Under the pieces are notes generated by a model that was not told the DNA's origin, searched no databases, and saw only the letters and a list, made by a program, of their open reading frames with translations. Below, in pieces: positions 47,519 through 56,918 of a stretch of DNA of 64,000 bases. Position numbers and translations under genes: made by a program. Numbering within the stretch: position 1 is the stretch's first letter; the number at the start of each line of letters is the position of its first letter. Source of the DNA: Ancylomarina sp. 16SWW S1-10-2 (GTDB lineage Bacteria > Bacteroidota > Bacteroidia > Bacteroidales > Marinifilaceae); assembly GCF_009669305.1 (NCBI RefSeq), contig NZ_SADB01000005.1, forward strand, positions 1 to 64,000, given 5' to 3'.

Positions 47519-49957
47519 ATGAAACTTATAGCTAAATTAAGCCTAAGCTTATTCTTAATAGTATCCCTAACACTTATTGTTGCTGCAGAAAACAATACAG
47601 CAACAATTAAAGGAAGAGTTATAGATATTGCAACCAATAAACCGGTATCCTTTGTAAGTGTTGCTGTTAAAGGCACTTCTATTGGAGCTGTCACCAATTT
47701 CGAAGGTGAATTTGAGATAACAAATGTACCAACTGGACATTGCGAAATAATTGCAAGCTGTGTTGGTTATCGTGCAGATACAAAACAATTCGATGTTAAG
47801 CTTGGTCAACCCAACAAACTTACTTTTAAAATTAACGAAGATTTTATTGGTCTTGACCAAGTGGTTGTTACTGCTGACAGAAATCAAATTTCAAGAAAAA
47901 ATGCACCTGTTGTTGTGAACTCAATAGGTTCAAAACTTCTTGAGAATACTGCAGCATCAACTATGGCTGAGGGATTAATGTTCTCTCCAGGTTTACGTGT
48001 AGAAAATGACTGCAACAACTGCGGATTCTCTCAAGTTAGAATGAATGGATTAGAAGGTCCTTACACACAAATTTTGATTAACTCTCGCCCTATTTTTAGT
48101 GGATTAGCTGGTGTTTATGGTTTGGAACAAATTCCTCCTAGTATGATTCAACGTATTGAAGTTGTTCGTGGTGGTGGATCGGCACTTTTCGGCGGAAATG
48201 CCATTGCTGGTACCATTAATATAATCACAAAAGATCCTGTAAATAATTCATTTAAAATAGGCACTAAATATAGTAGTGTTGGTACTGGCGTAAGTGCTAG
48301 CGATGAACCAGCAGGTGATATTTCTGTTGATTTCAACGGATCTATTGTTTCTGATGATAATAATTCGGGAATCTTTCTTTTCGGGATGAAACGAAATAAA
48401 AAAGCCTGGGATGCCAATAATGATGGTTTTTCTGATATTGTAGAATTAAAGAATTTAAGCGTAGGTTTCAATGCCTTTCATCGCTTAAGCGATTTGTCTA
48501 AATTAAGCATGGAATACCATGTTGTTGATGAATATCGTCGTGGTGGTGATCAATTAGATTTACCTGCTCACATGGCTTTAATTGCTGAACAAGTTGAACA
48601 TGACATTAACTCAGGAAGCATATCGTTAGATCAATTTTTCTCAACCGAAAGAATAAATAAACTTTCAGTTTATGCATCGGCTCAACATATCGATAGAGAT
48701 TCTTATTATGGTGCAGCCACTTTGAAAGATGATAATGGAATTGATCTTGCAGAACCAATTTACGATAACAGCGCCTATGGGGCAACTGAGGATTTAGCTA
48801 TTTCAGCAGGAGCACAATTATTTTCCCATTCTGATAAATTTATATTTGCTCCAGCCGATATAACATTAGGCTTTGAGAATGTATACAATAAATTAAAAGA
48901 TAAGAATCTAGCTTACATAGACTATACGACAAATTCCTTAGTACCAACAAGCATTATTGCCAACCAAAGTTCAAACACGCTTGGAGCTTATGCTCAATCA
49001 AAATGGGATTTGGGTTTTGCCACATTCCTTTTAGGTGCGAGAGTAGACTCTTACAAAATTAAAAACAGCGTTGAAGATTCTGAAATCAGCAATACAGTTG
49101 TTGTTCCAAGAGCAAACATTTTGTTTAAATTAGACGATGCCATGCAATTACGTTTAAGTTATGCTAAAGGTTATAGAGCTCCACAAATTTTCGACGAAGA
49201 CTTACATATTGAAGCTTCGGCTGCTCGTCGTGTTATTCACAAATTGGCTGAAGATCTAAAAGAAGAATCTTCAAACTCATATACCGTTTCGTATGATGTA
49301 GATAAAAGCTTTGGAAAAATTCAATCCTATCTTTTGGTCGAAGGTTTTTATACCGATTTAGATGACTCATTTGTTAACGAATACAGCGACATTGACGAAG
49401 ATGGAAATTTGGTAGCATATCGCACAAACTCAGACGGTGCAACTGTAAAAGGTGTCAACCTAGAATTCAAAATTGCTCCATCGTACAAACTCGATTTTCA
49501 AATGGGAATGACTTTGCAATCTAGTGAGTATAAGAAGAAGTTTGATCAAGGAGACTTAACAACAATAGAAACAGATAAAATGTTGAGAACACCTAACCAA
49601 TACGGTTATTTTTCAATGAACTGGAAACCGCTTCACGAATTCACAGCAAGCCTATCTGGCAGCTACACAGGCTCTATGGATATGATTCACTTTGGTGTAG
49701 AAAAAGATGCAAACGGTGTTGCTACGGGCGATCAACTTGTGAAAAGTGATGAATTTATGGATATGGGGGTTAACTTAGCTTATCATTTCGACCTGGGTGG
49801 TGATGTGAAACTAGAATTCAATTTAGGTATGAAAAACATTTTCAACTCTTTTCAGGATGATTTTGATGAAGGAGCTTATCGAGATGCAAGTTGGGTTTAT
49901 GGACCACTTAACCCAAGAACAATCTATTTTGGGATAAAATTGGGAAACTTACTATAG
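47519..49957 (+). CDS. TonB-dependent receptor with CxxC plug, probable metal-related substrate
   Basis: 812 aa. Signal peptide (about 1-21), CarboxypepD_reg-like domain at about 27-110 (RVIDIATNKPVSFVSVAVKG), plug domain at about 125-235 and a 22-strand-type barrel ending in YFGIKLGNLL. The plug carries NDCNNCGFSQVRMNGLEG with Cys165 and Cys168, then IEVVRGGGSALFGGNAIAGT, a BtuB/FecA-like plug signature. The cysteine pair is unusual for generic siderophore receptors and could contact a metal or form a disulfide. Preceded by a His-rich membrane protein gene, closed by a terminator. Substrate unknown. Confidence 0.88.
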   Translation: MKLIAKLSLSLFLIVSLTLIVAAENNTATIKGRVIDIATNKPVSFVSVAVKGTSIGAVTNFEGEFEITNVPTGHCEIIASCVGYRADTKQFDVKLGQPNKLTFKINEDFIGLDQVVVTADRNQISRKNAPVVVNSIGSKLLENTAASTMAEGLMFSPGLRVENDCNNCGFSQVRMNGLEGPYTQILINSRPIFSGLAGVYGLEQIPPSMIQRIEVVRGGGSALFGGNAIAGTINIITKDPVNNSFKIGTKYSSVGTGVSASDEPAGDISVDFNGSIVSDDNNSGIFLFGMKRNKKAWDANNDGFSDIVELKNLSVGFNAFHRLSDLSKLSMEYHVVDEYRRGGDQLDLPAHMALIAEQVEHDINSGSISLDQFFSTERINKLSVYASAQHIDRDSYYGAATLKDDNGIDLAEPIYDNSAYGATEDLAISAGAQLFSHSDKFIFAPADITLGFENVYNKLKDKNLAYIDYTTNSLVPTSIIANQSSNTLGAYAQSKWDLGFATFLLGARVDSYKIKNSVEDSEISNTVVVPRANILFKLDDAMQLRLSYAKGYRAPQIFDEDLHIEASAARRVIHKLAEDLKEESSNSYTVSYDVDKSFGKIQSYLLVEGFYTDLDDSFVNEYSDIDEDGNLVAYRTNSDGATVKGVNLEFKIAPSYKLDFQMGMTLQSSEYKKKFDQGDLTTIETDKMLRTPNQYGYFSMNWKPLHEFTASLSGSYTGSMDMIHFGVEKDANGVATGDQLVKSDEFMDMGVNLAYHFDLGGDVKLEFNLGMKNIFNSFQDDFDEGAYRDASWVYGPLNPRTIYFGIKLGNLL

Positions 49958-50000
49958 AGGTTCCAAACAAAAACATTGGGGATTCTATCGGTTAGAATCG

Positions 50001-50040
50001 GCGGAGTACAAACTTTAGAGTTTTGCTCCGCTTTATTTTT
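50001..50040 (+). terminator. Terminator of the TonB receptor gene
   Basis: GCGGAGTACAAACT (50001-50014) pairs with AGTTTTGCTCCGC (50019-50031) with one bulged base and a TTAG loop, followed by TTTATTTTTAT. A longer reading of the next gene from 50023 would overlap it, so the later start is preferred there. Confidence 0.8.
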
Positions 50041-50091
50041 ATAAAAAATCCTGATCTTTTTATAAATTGCAAGGATTACGAATCAATTGGA

Positions 50092-50853
50092 ATGACAATG
50101 CTTAAAAAATCTATATTATTACTCAGTGTTCTTTACTTCACATCGTGTGCAGAGCTACAAACCATGGTTAATGAATATGCCACAGAACAAAATGCCCCTT
50201 TAACTTCCTTTGATGTTTCTCAAGGACTGAAAGAAGCCCTTCAATTGGGAAGCAAACACGCTTCACAAGTTTTATCGATAAAAGATGGTTTTTATAAGGA
50301 TGAACTTGTTAAAATATTACTTCCACCCGAGGCGCAAACCATAAGCCAGAATATCAAAAAAATTCCTGGCGGAGAAGATATGATTGATAAAGTTGTGCTC
50401 CGACTAAACCGAGCAGCCGAAGATGCTGTAGTTGAAGCTGCACCCATTTTTGCTTCCGCAATTACTGAAATGACTATTCAAGATGCCTTTGGTATTTTAA
50501 AGGGTGATAAAAATGCAGCGACACAATATCTTAAAGCTAAAAGCTATTCAAAACTTAAGGATTTATTTATGCCTAAAATAAAAGCTTCACTTGATAAAAA
50601 ACTGATTGCTAATTTATCAACTAACGAGTCGTGGAATCTTTTAACAAAATCATACAATCAGGTTGCATCTAGCTTTATTGGACAGCTCGCAGATCTAGAA
50701 ACTGTAAATTCGGGGCTTGATGAATATGTTACCGACAAGGCTTTAGACGCTCTTTTTATAAAAGTAGCCGAAGAAGAATTGAAGATCAGAAATGATCCAG
50801 CGGAACGTGTTAGTTCAATTCTAAAACGGGTTTTTAGTCAGCAGGATGACTAA
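50092..50853 (+). CDS. DUF4197 domain lipoprotein
   Basis: 253 aa from the ATG at 50092; the ATG at 50098 is equally possible. A frame opening at 50023 would start inside the terminator and bury the signal peptide, so it is rejected. Signal with lipobox FTSC (LLLSVLYFTSCAEL). The body is DUF4197: GLKEALQLGSKHA, LLPPEAQTISQNI, the ITEMTIQDAFGILKGDKNAA block and YLKAKSYSKLKDLFMPKI. Family found in Bacteroidota and Proteobacteria, function unknown. Convergent with the lipoprotein gene downstream, sharing a bidirectional terminator. Confidence 0.88.
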   Translation: MTMLKKSILLLSVLYFTSCAELQTMVNEYATEQNAPLTSFDVSQGLKEALQLGSKHASQVLSIKDGFYKDELVKILLPPEAQTISQNIKKIPGGEDMIDKVVLRLNRAAEDAVVEAAPIFASAITEMTIQDAFGILKGDKNAATQYLKAKSYSKLKDLFMPKIKASLDKKLIANLSTNESWNLLTKSYNQVASSFIGQLADLETVNSGLDEYVTDKALDALFIKVAEEELKIRNDPAERVSSILKRVFSQQDD

Positions 50854-50859
50854 AAAACA

Positions 50860-50886
50860 AAAGGCAGATCCTGTAGATCTGCCTTT
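50860..50886. terminator. Bidirectional terminator
   Basis: 11-bp perfect stem AAAGGCAGATC (50860-50870) and GATCTGCCTTT (50876-50886), 5-nt loop, A/T-rich on both sides. Between the convergent DUF4197 gene and the duplicated-lipoprotein gene. Confidence 0.85.
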
Positions 50887-50900
50887 AAAACTCAACCCAA

Positions 50901-50925
50901 CCTAACCTAACCTAACCTAACCTAA
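50901..50925. repeat. Pentanucleotide array (CCTAA)5 / (TTAGG)5
   Basis: Five perfect CCTAA units on the plus strand, plus a degenerate CCCAA unit at 50896-50900. On the minus strand this is TTAGG repeated, and the TAG stop codon of the lipoprotein gene (50924-50922) is part of the first unit. Such microsatellites are rare in bacteria. Confidence 0.9.
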
Positions 50926-53168
50926 TTAACTATTACAGTTCCATTATAAGCTGTGTTCAAAGCATCTGATAACCAAGATGGTTTTGAGATTCCAGCTCCA
51001 GCACCAGTTGCTTCTGTATTTTCAGTAAAACTAATTCCTGAAGAAGCTTTTTCGTCGTTACCTGTTCCCATATCAACAAAATTCACATTTGTAATTACGA
51101 TATCACCTGCAGCAATTCTAGCAGCTGCATCAGTATCACTAGATGAAACGTAGAAATAAGCTTGCCCTTTATTATCGGCTAAACCTCCAATTACAACATT
51201 ATCGATGTTCATTTTACCAGCACCTTCCTTTAAGTAAAATGGTTTTTCGCCCATTCCCGAAACTGTAAGGTTCTTTAGTGTCGCATTGGTCATTGGTGTA
51301 GCTGCACCATTATCACCATTATTCGATCCTTCGATTCCTGATTTCGCAGAATTTAAAGACATCCAGTTCATACCTGTTCCTCCCCATCCATCAGCAAAGT
51401 CGATTCCATCATCACCACTCTCGTATGATAATAGGTAAGAAGCATTAACAGTTCCACCGAAAAATTCCATTCCGTCGTCACCACCTTTATAAGAAACAAC
51501 ATACTCAACAGTTGTACCTGAACCTACTCCGAAAAGTGAAAGACCATTGAATTCTTTATCATTAGTATATTTATAACCTGTATATTCTAAACGTAGGTAA
51601 GAGATTTTACCCGAATTATCATCAGTAACATCGCCACCATAAGCTAAACCAGAAACCTCAGCACCTGCACTACCTGCATTTGATTTATTAGTTGGAGCTT
51701 TACCACAAATAACGAGTCCACCCCAAGCTTCAGCTTCGGTTTTCTCACAAGTCATTACAACAGGAGCATCTGCAGTACCATTCACAAATATTTTAGCACC
51801 TTGTTCAACAGCGATATAACGAACATCAGTATCTGTAGCAGTTGCTTCAGAAGCAATAATTACAGTTCCTGCTGGAATTGTTAAACTCGCACCTGCCTTA
51901 ACAATAACTGCACCATTAAGTACATAAATGTTGTTTGCATCTAATGTCATATCAGAAACAACATCACCTTCAAAAGCAACCTTAGCTACAACAGCATCTC
52001 CAAATACAGTTGTATTTGCATCAATCGTGTTTAAAGCATCTGATACCCATTCTGGCTTATTAATTCCATTTCCTGCACCTTTTGCTTCAATATTCTCACC
52101 AACAGTTAGAATATTAACCGCTTTAGTTTGGCCAGCTTTCATATCAACAAAATTGGCATTTGTAACAACAATATCGCCAGCATTAATTCTTGCAGCAGCA
52201 TCCGTATCATCGGATGAAACATAAAAGAAAGCTTGTTCTTTCTCAGCAGCTAAACCACCAATTACAATATTATTGATATTCATCATACCAGCACCTTCTT
52301 TTAGGAAAAATGGTTTTTCACCAACACCATAAATAGTTACATTCTTAAGTGTTGCATCTGTCATAGGTGTTGCAGCTCCATTGTCTCCATTGTTAGATCC
52401 TTCAATACCCGATTTAGCAGAATTCAATGAAACCCAATATTCTCCAACACCAGACCATCCGTCAGCAAAATCGATTCCATCATCACCACTATCAATCGAA
52501 ACTAAGTGAGATGCATTTACGGTTCCACCAAAGAACTCCATACCATCGTCACCACCTTTATAAGAAACAACATAGTCAACAACAGTTCCAGAACCCACTC
52601 CGAACATAGAAAGTCCATTAAACTCTTTTTCGTTTGTGTATTTATAACCTGTGTATTCTAAACGTAAATACTCGATAGCACCCGAGTTATCGTTTGGTTT
52701 ATCGCCACCATAAGCTAAACCAGAAACCTCAGCTCCTGCACTACCAGCATCCGACTTATTGGTTGGTGCATACCCACAAACAACTAAACCACCCCATGCT
52801 TCAGCTTCTTTCAAAACAGATGTCATAACAACTGGAGCCGAAGCAGTACCTTTAATATAAATTTTAGCACCTTGCTCTACTGCTATATATCTTACATCAG
52901 CATCGCTTGCCGAAGTTGCAGTTGCTTCAATTCTTGTTCCTGCTGGAATCGTTAAACTACCACCTTTTTTTACAACTACTGCACCTGATAGCTTATAGGT
53001 TTTTGATGCATCAAGACTAATCACTTCACCATCTTTAATTTCACCTTTGAAATCCTCAGAGTTGAATTCTCCTTCCGCTTTTGGAATTGGTTTGGAATCA
53101 TCATCTTTCGAACAACTTGAAAATCCAAGTACCGCAATTGCCAATAAGGCTAATAATAACTTTTTCAT
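50922..53168 (-). CDS. Surface lipoprotein with internal tandem duplication
   Basis: 748 aa. Lipoprotein signal with lipobox FSSC at about 16-19, followed by SKDDDSK, a typical Bacteroidota surface-export-like acidic start. The rest is two copies of one domain of about 355 residues (about 37-390 and 391-748), very similar: both hold SLTIPAGT, DVRYIAVEQGAKI, AEAWGGLV, SGLAYGGD, SYKGGDDGMEFFGGTVNAS and IEGSNNGDNGAATPM. The repeated strand and turn pattern suggests a right-handed beta helix. Single-copy relatives of this family, as I recall them, are about half this length and usually accompany a TonB receptor, as here (59 bp upstream). Likely partner of that receptor in nutrient capture. Confidence 0.85.
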   Translation of the reverse strand: MKKLLLALLAIAVLGFSSCSKDDDSKPIPKAEGEFNSEDFKGEIKDGEVISLDASKTYKLSGAVVVKKGGSLTIPAGTRIEATATSASDADVRYIAVEQGAKIYIKGTASAPVVMTSVLKEAEAWGGLVVCGYAPTNKSDAGSAGAEVSGLAYGGDKPNDNSGAIEYLRLEYTGYKYTNEKEFNGLSMFGVGSGTVVDYVVSYKGGDDGMEFFGGTVNASHLVSIDSGDDGIDFADGWSGVGEYWVSLNSAKSGIEGSNNGDNGAATPMTDATLKNVTIYGVGEKPFFLKEGAGMMNINNIVIGGLAAEKEQAFFYVSSDDTDAAARINAGDIVVTNANFVDMKAGQTKAVNILTVGENIEAKGAGNGINKPEWVSDALNTIDANTTVFGDAVVAKVAFEGDVVSDMTLDANNIYVLNGAVIVKAGASLTIPAGTVIIASEATATDTDVRYIAVEQGAKIFVNGTADAPVVMTCEKTEAEAWGGLVICGKAPTNKSNAGSAGAEVSGLAYGGDVTDDNSGKISYLRLEYTGYKYTNDKEFNGLSLFGVGSGTTVEYVVSYKGGDDGMEFFGGTVNASYLLSYESGDDGIDFADGWGGTGMNWMSLNSAKSGIEGSNNGDNGAATPMTNATLKNLTVSGMGEKPFYLKEGAGKMNIDNVVIGGLADNKGQAYFYVSSSDTDAAARIAAGDIVITNVNFVDMGTGNDEKASSGISFTENTEATGAGAGISKPSWLSDALNTAYNGTVIVN

Positions 53169-53227
53169 TTTCTTTTTTAATTAGATTATAAAATGGATAT
53201 AATATTTACTTTCTTAAATAATTTATG

Positions 53228-55954
53228 TTAAAACGTATAACTTAAACCCATGCTCAGGTTCGTACCTTTTTTATAGGATTTAACTAGCCAATCCTGACTA
53301 GCATTTTCTTGTATTCTATCAATATCTTGATTAAGAATATTTTTAACCGAAAAGCTTAAACCCAACTGTTTAATTTTCGATTTCAACACAAAATCAAGTG
53401 TGTGTACTGCCTTATCAACTCGATTACCTAAACTTGAATATCCAATTAGATTCAAACGATCTGATACATATCCATAAACAAAAGTTGATGTAACTGAATT
53501 CTTTCCTTCCTTCCAAGAATATTTATAAGTCAAATCAGCATTTGCAATCATTGGTGCAGCTCCTTGCAATTCCTCCTCATCCTTATTAAAGTTCGCATTG
53601 AATTGCCCTTCTGTCTGGTTAATAATTTTGTCAGCATTTAATTCTTGCTTAGTTTCCATTAAAGTCAAATTGGCACTTAAGGATAATTTCTTTGTTGATT
53701 TTGCTGTTGAGACTGAAAATAAATCTTTTTTTATTTCGAACTCTAAGCCATATAAGTAAGCCCAATCGCCAGTATTAGCGTAAGTAAATTCGTTACCTGC
53801 AGAAGCTCTTACAAATTTGTTTATGGGATCGACGATATATTTACCAAAAGCAGCTACCGAAATAAGTTCACTTGGTTTAGGGAAGAATTCCCATTTAATT
53901 TCACCATTGTAATTGGTTGAAGGTGTTAGGTAAGGGTTACCTATTGTCACGTCTGTTATGCCTTCGAAAAGGAATAATGCTGTTTCTTTAAACTGAGGAA
54001 GTGTGTATGTAATACCTGTTGCAAATCTTAAGTTCGACTTGTCATTCAAGGCATATTTTAAAGATAAGTTTGGTAGGACTTTCTGTTCTGTAAACTCTTC
54101 TTCTCCTTCACCCAAAGATGTTTTATATTCTATTTTCTGATTGACATTCTCTACACGAAAACCGATTAGGGCTAAAAATTTAGAATTAAAATTGTATTCT
54201 AAACTTGCAAAACCGGCATTTATTATTTGCTCTCCATCGTAGGTCGAAAGAGTTACAAAATTGTTTGAAAGCACTCGAAGGTCAAAAAGATCATTCTGTA
54301 AATTTTGATTATTAAAATAAGCATCCACATCTAAAACATCAACTAACTGATTTGTTTTAATCTTATGATTAAACTGAGTCGATTCAAAGGCTCTATTCTT
54401 AAACTTACCTTGGTAACCAAAAGTGATCTTCCCTTTATAGTTAGCATCATCAAAACCATTACCAAATTTATAATCCAAATTCAGATTTACCGCCAACTCA
54501 TCTTCTGTTAAATCGTGAAAATATCTATTGTTATTTCCTTGATCATTAATAGCAAAAACCTTTTCATAATCATCCTCTCCCTCTAAGGTATTGTGTCTTC
54601 TGTCTGGTACAATATTATTCACCGTATTATAAGCAACACCCCAATTTAAATCTAAATTCTTTTTAAGAATATGCTCTCCAAGAAGCTGATTAACAAGAAC
54701 TGTGTTTCGCTCATACTCTGAACGTCTCACATAAGCACCAACCTCAGCCAAATCGAAAATAGTTCCTCGCAAATTTTTAAGTGATTGCTCAGATGTATTT
54801 AATAATATTGAATTATAAAAAATCTTATTGGAAGCCCAATTGTAATTAAGATTCAACATACCCGTTGTTTGAGTATTATAATTAAACTGTTCACCTTTTA
54901 AATCGGTTCGTACATAATCACTGCCATTAACTTTTCGTTGTAATAAATCGCTATAGGCATATTCATTCTCGAACGAAAGGCTAGCAAAAACATTTAGATC
55001 AGAATTCTCGAACTTAAAACTTTTCCCTCCTGATAAAGAGATATCAATTTTAGGATAAACGGTCTTTTCTTCAGGATTCCAAGTACTTTCAAAATCGTAA
55101 ACACTTAAATCTTGTGGATAATCAAAATCATCAAAGCCTAATACTCCAGGTCCATCGCCTAAATAAAACTTATCAGCATCGGCTAAACTTAAATTATAAC
55201 CCGATTTCAAGCCTATCTTTAAAAAACTGTCTCCCGAATGAACTTTAGAGATAACATTGATATTTGCTCCTGCAAAATCACCATTTAAGTAGGCAGTAGA
55301 AACCTTCTCTACATCAATAAACTCGATAATATCTGTAGTAAATAAACCTAGATCAATATTTTTCAACTCTGCGTTATTCGAAGGTAAGGGCAAACCATTT
55401 AAAGTTGTTGAGTTATAACGATCACCTAAGCCACGAACACTTAAACCTCTATTTCCTTCTTGTTTACTTACACCTGAAATTTTACTGGCTGCCGAAGCAG
55501 CATCAGATATACCTTGAATTGCTAACTGCTGAGCACCAATAGATTGTTTCATCACCGATGATTTCTTCTGGTCCATTAACAATACTAAAGCTGATTCTCG
55601 CTTAGCCTTAGCAATCACCACTACATCATTCAGTTCAACCGATGAAGCGCCCATTTCAAAATTGATAACTAGTACATCACCTTCACTAGTTTCGATATTT
55701 TCTTTAACGACTTTCTCATATGAGATAAAAGAACATACTAGATTAATTGTTCCTACAGGTACATTATTAAGTATATAGTTACCATCAAAATCGGTTACTG
55801 TTCCAATTGTTGTTCCTTCCACATAAACCGAAGCTCCTATTAAGGTCTCTCCTAATTTAACGTCTTTCACATTTCCGGTTATGCTTGTTGTTTGAGCAAT
55901 CGCAGTCAGAAAGAATAAGTTTAATAATATAAGTATGAATACTTGCTTTGTCAT
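53228..55954 (-). CDS. TonB-dependent receptor with CarboxypepD_reg domain
   Basis: 908 aa. Signal peptide at about 1-20 (LLNLFFLTAIAQ), CarboxypepD_reg domain at about 23-105 (ETLIGASVYVEGTTIGTVTD), plug at about 130-235 (GVSKQEGNRGLSVRGLGDRY, then TLNGLPLPSNNAELK), then the outer-membrane barrel ending in GTNLSMGLSYTF with a C-terminal Phe. It lacks the SusC family features and no SusD gene is near. It heads a two-gene unit with the duplicated lipoprotein. Substrate not readable from the sequence. Confidence 0.92.
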   Translation of the reverse strand: MTKQVFILILLNLFFLTAIAQTTSITGNVKDVKLGETLIGASVYVEGTTIGTVTDFDGNYILNNVPVGTINLVCSFISYEKVVKENIETSEGDVLVINFEMGASSVELNDVVVIAKAKRESALVLLMDQKKSSVMKQSIGAQQLAIQGISDAASAASKISGVSKQEGNRGLSVRGLGDRYNSTTLNGLPLPSNNAELKNIDLGLFTTDIIEFIDVEKVSTAYLNGDFAGANINVISKVHSGDSFLKIGLKSGYNLSLADADKFYLGDGPGVLGFDDFDYPQDLSVYDFESTWNPEEKTVYPKIDISLSGGKSFKFENSDLNVFASLSFENEYAYSDLLQRKVNGSDYVRTDLKGEQFNYNTQTTGMLNLNYNWASNKIFYNSILLNTSEQSLKNLRGTIFDLAEVGAYVRRSEYERNTVLVNQLLGEHILKKNLDLNWGVAYNTVNNIVPDRRHNTLEGEDDYEKVFAINDQGNNNRYFHDLTEDELAVNLNLDYKFGNGFDDANYKGKITFGYQGKFKNRAFESTQFNHKIKTNQLVDVLDVDAYFNNQNLQNDLFDLRVLSNNFVTLSTYDGEQIINAGFASLEYNFNSKFLALIGFRVENVNQKIEYKTSLGEGEEEFTEQKVLPNLSLKYALNDKSNLRFATGITYTLPQFKETALFLFEGITDVTIGNPYLTPSTNYNGEIKWEFFPKPSELISVAAFGKYIVDPINKFVRASAGNEFTYANTGDWAYLYGLEFEIKKDLFSVSTAKSTKKLSLSANLTLMETKQELNADKIINQTEGQFNANFNKDEEELQGAAPMIANADLTYKYSWKEGKNSVTSTFVYGYVSDRLNLIGYSSLGNRVDKAVHTLDFVLKSKIKQLGLSFSVKNILNQDIDRIQENASQDWLVKSYKKGTNLSMGLSYTF

Positions 55955-56432
55955 TTCGTCTTTAATAAATCTATTTGTATTTCTATTTCTTGTTCACTAT
56001 GCGATTTTAGACAAGAAAGACGACAATCATGTTAAATTATTCTTAAGTGAAAATCATCAAAACAGAAAGATCATATTAAATACATGTTAGGGGAAAGTGA
56101 TTTGTTAAGCCAAGCTAAATTTCATGTTAATCGACAAGAGAAGAACCAATGCTACGAACATTCTCAACACAAACAAATGCGGCAAATACAGAGACCATAT
56201 TAATGTAAAGACACTAAAATTATCAATTTAGACATTGCAATGTGATAGATGGATATTTCTTGTTTTTTATCGTTCAAACACGTTGATCAAACTTACTCAA
56301 AGAGGTCTGTATTAAGCATGAATAGGGCTTTTATAAAATCAGACCATAAATATGAGTCTCTATTTTTAACCACTTAATAATTACTTAACACATTGGTAAG
56401 TTTATTTTAATCAATCTAGATAAGCATTCATT
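55955..56432. other. Intergenic, divergent control region
   Basis: About 480 bases between the divergent TonB receptor gene and the small CarboxypepD_reg gene. No frame, hairpin or tandem repeat stands out. Several TTAA-rich stretches (for example around 56370-56395) could be regulator sites, but I cannot name one. Confidence 0.4.
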
Positions 56433-56440
56433 TACTTTTG
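56433..56440 (+). promoter_or_regulatory. -7 element for the 56535 gene
   Basis: TACTTTTG, a TAnnTTTG match 94 bp before the ATG. Confidence 0.45.
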
Positions 56441-56534
56441 GTCATGTAAAACAGAGCAAAATAATTACACCCTGTTTTATTAATTAACAATGCTCAATCA
56501 AAAAAGCATAGATATATAAACATTAAATTTTAAT

Positions 56535-56909
56535 ATGATGAAAAAAATTGTATTCCTTTTTACAGCATTTCTTATTTTAGGATTAACTTCTCAAGCAAAG
56601 AATTTAATAACACCTAATGGTGACAAAAATGTAGAATCATCAGAGATAGCTTCATTAAATACGACTAACCTTTCGGGTATCGTTTTAGACAATGAAACAG
56701 GAGAAGCTTTAACTGGAGTTGCCATTCATTTTGAAGGTTCGAATGAAATTGTTTACACCGATTTTGATGGTAATTTTGAAATAAACAACATCGTTCCTGG
56801 AAACTACAATATCTTATATAACTATATCTCATATAGTGACAATAAGCTAAAAGATGTTAATGTAAACGGACAGAATAATGTCATCCGTTTGGTTCTAAAA
56901 AAAGATTAA
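56535..56909 (+). CDS. Stand-alone CarboxypepD_reg-like secreted protein
   Basis: 124 aa. Signal peptide at about 1-21 (LLFTAFLILGLTSQA-like; the cleavage site is estimated), then one CarboxypepD_reg-like domain at about 48-120: LSGIVLDNETGEALTGVAIH, VYTDFDGNFEINNIVPGNY. It resembles the N-terminal domain of the TonB receptor encoded just upstream on the other strand, but has no plug or barrel, so the domain stands alone. Nine bp upstream of the MORN-repeat gene, hence probably co-transcribed. Role unknown; perhaps periplasmic. Confidence 0.75.
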   Translation: MMKKIVFLFTAFLILGLTSQAKNLITPNGDKNVESSEIASLNTTNLSGIVLDNETGEALTGVAIHFEGSNEIVYTDFDGNFEINNIVPGNYNILYNYISYSDNKLKDVNVNGQNNVIRLVLKKD

Positions 56910-56918
56910 TTTTTACCG

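Noticed and set aside
51928-52224. Frames antisense to the duplicated lipoprotein gene (also 50953-51153)
   Set aside because: They occur at equivalent places in both halves because the underlying DNA is duplicated; no independent gene features.
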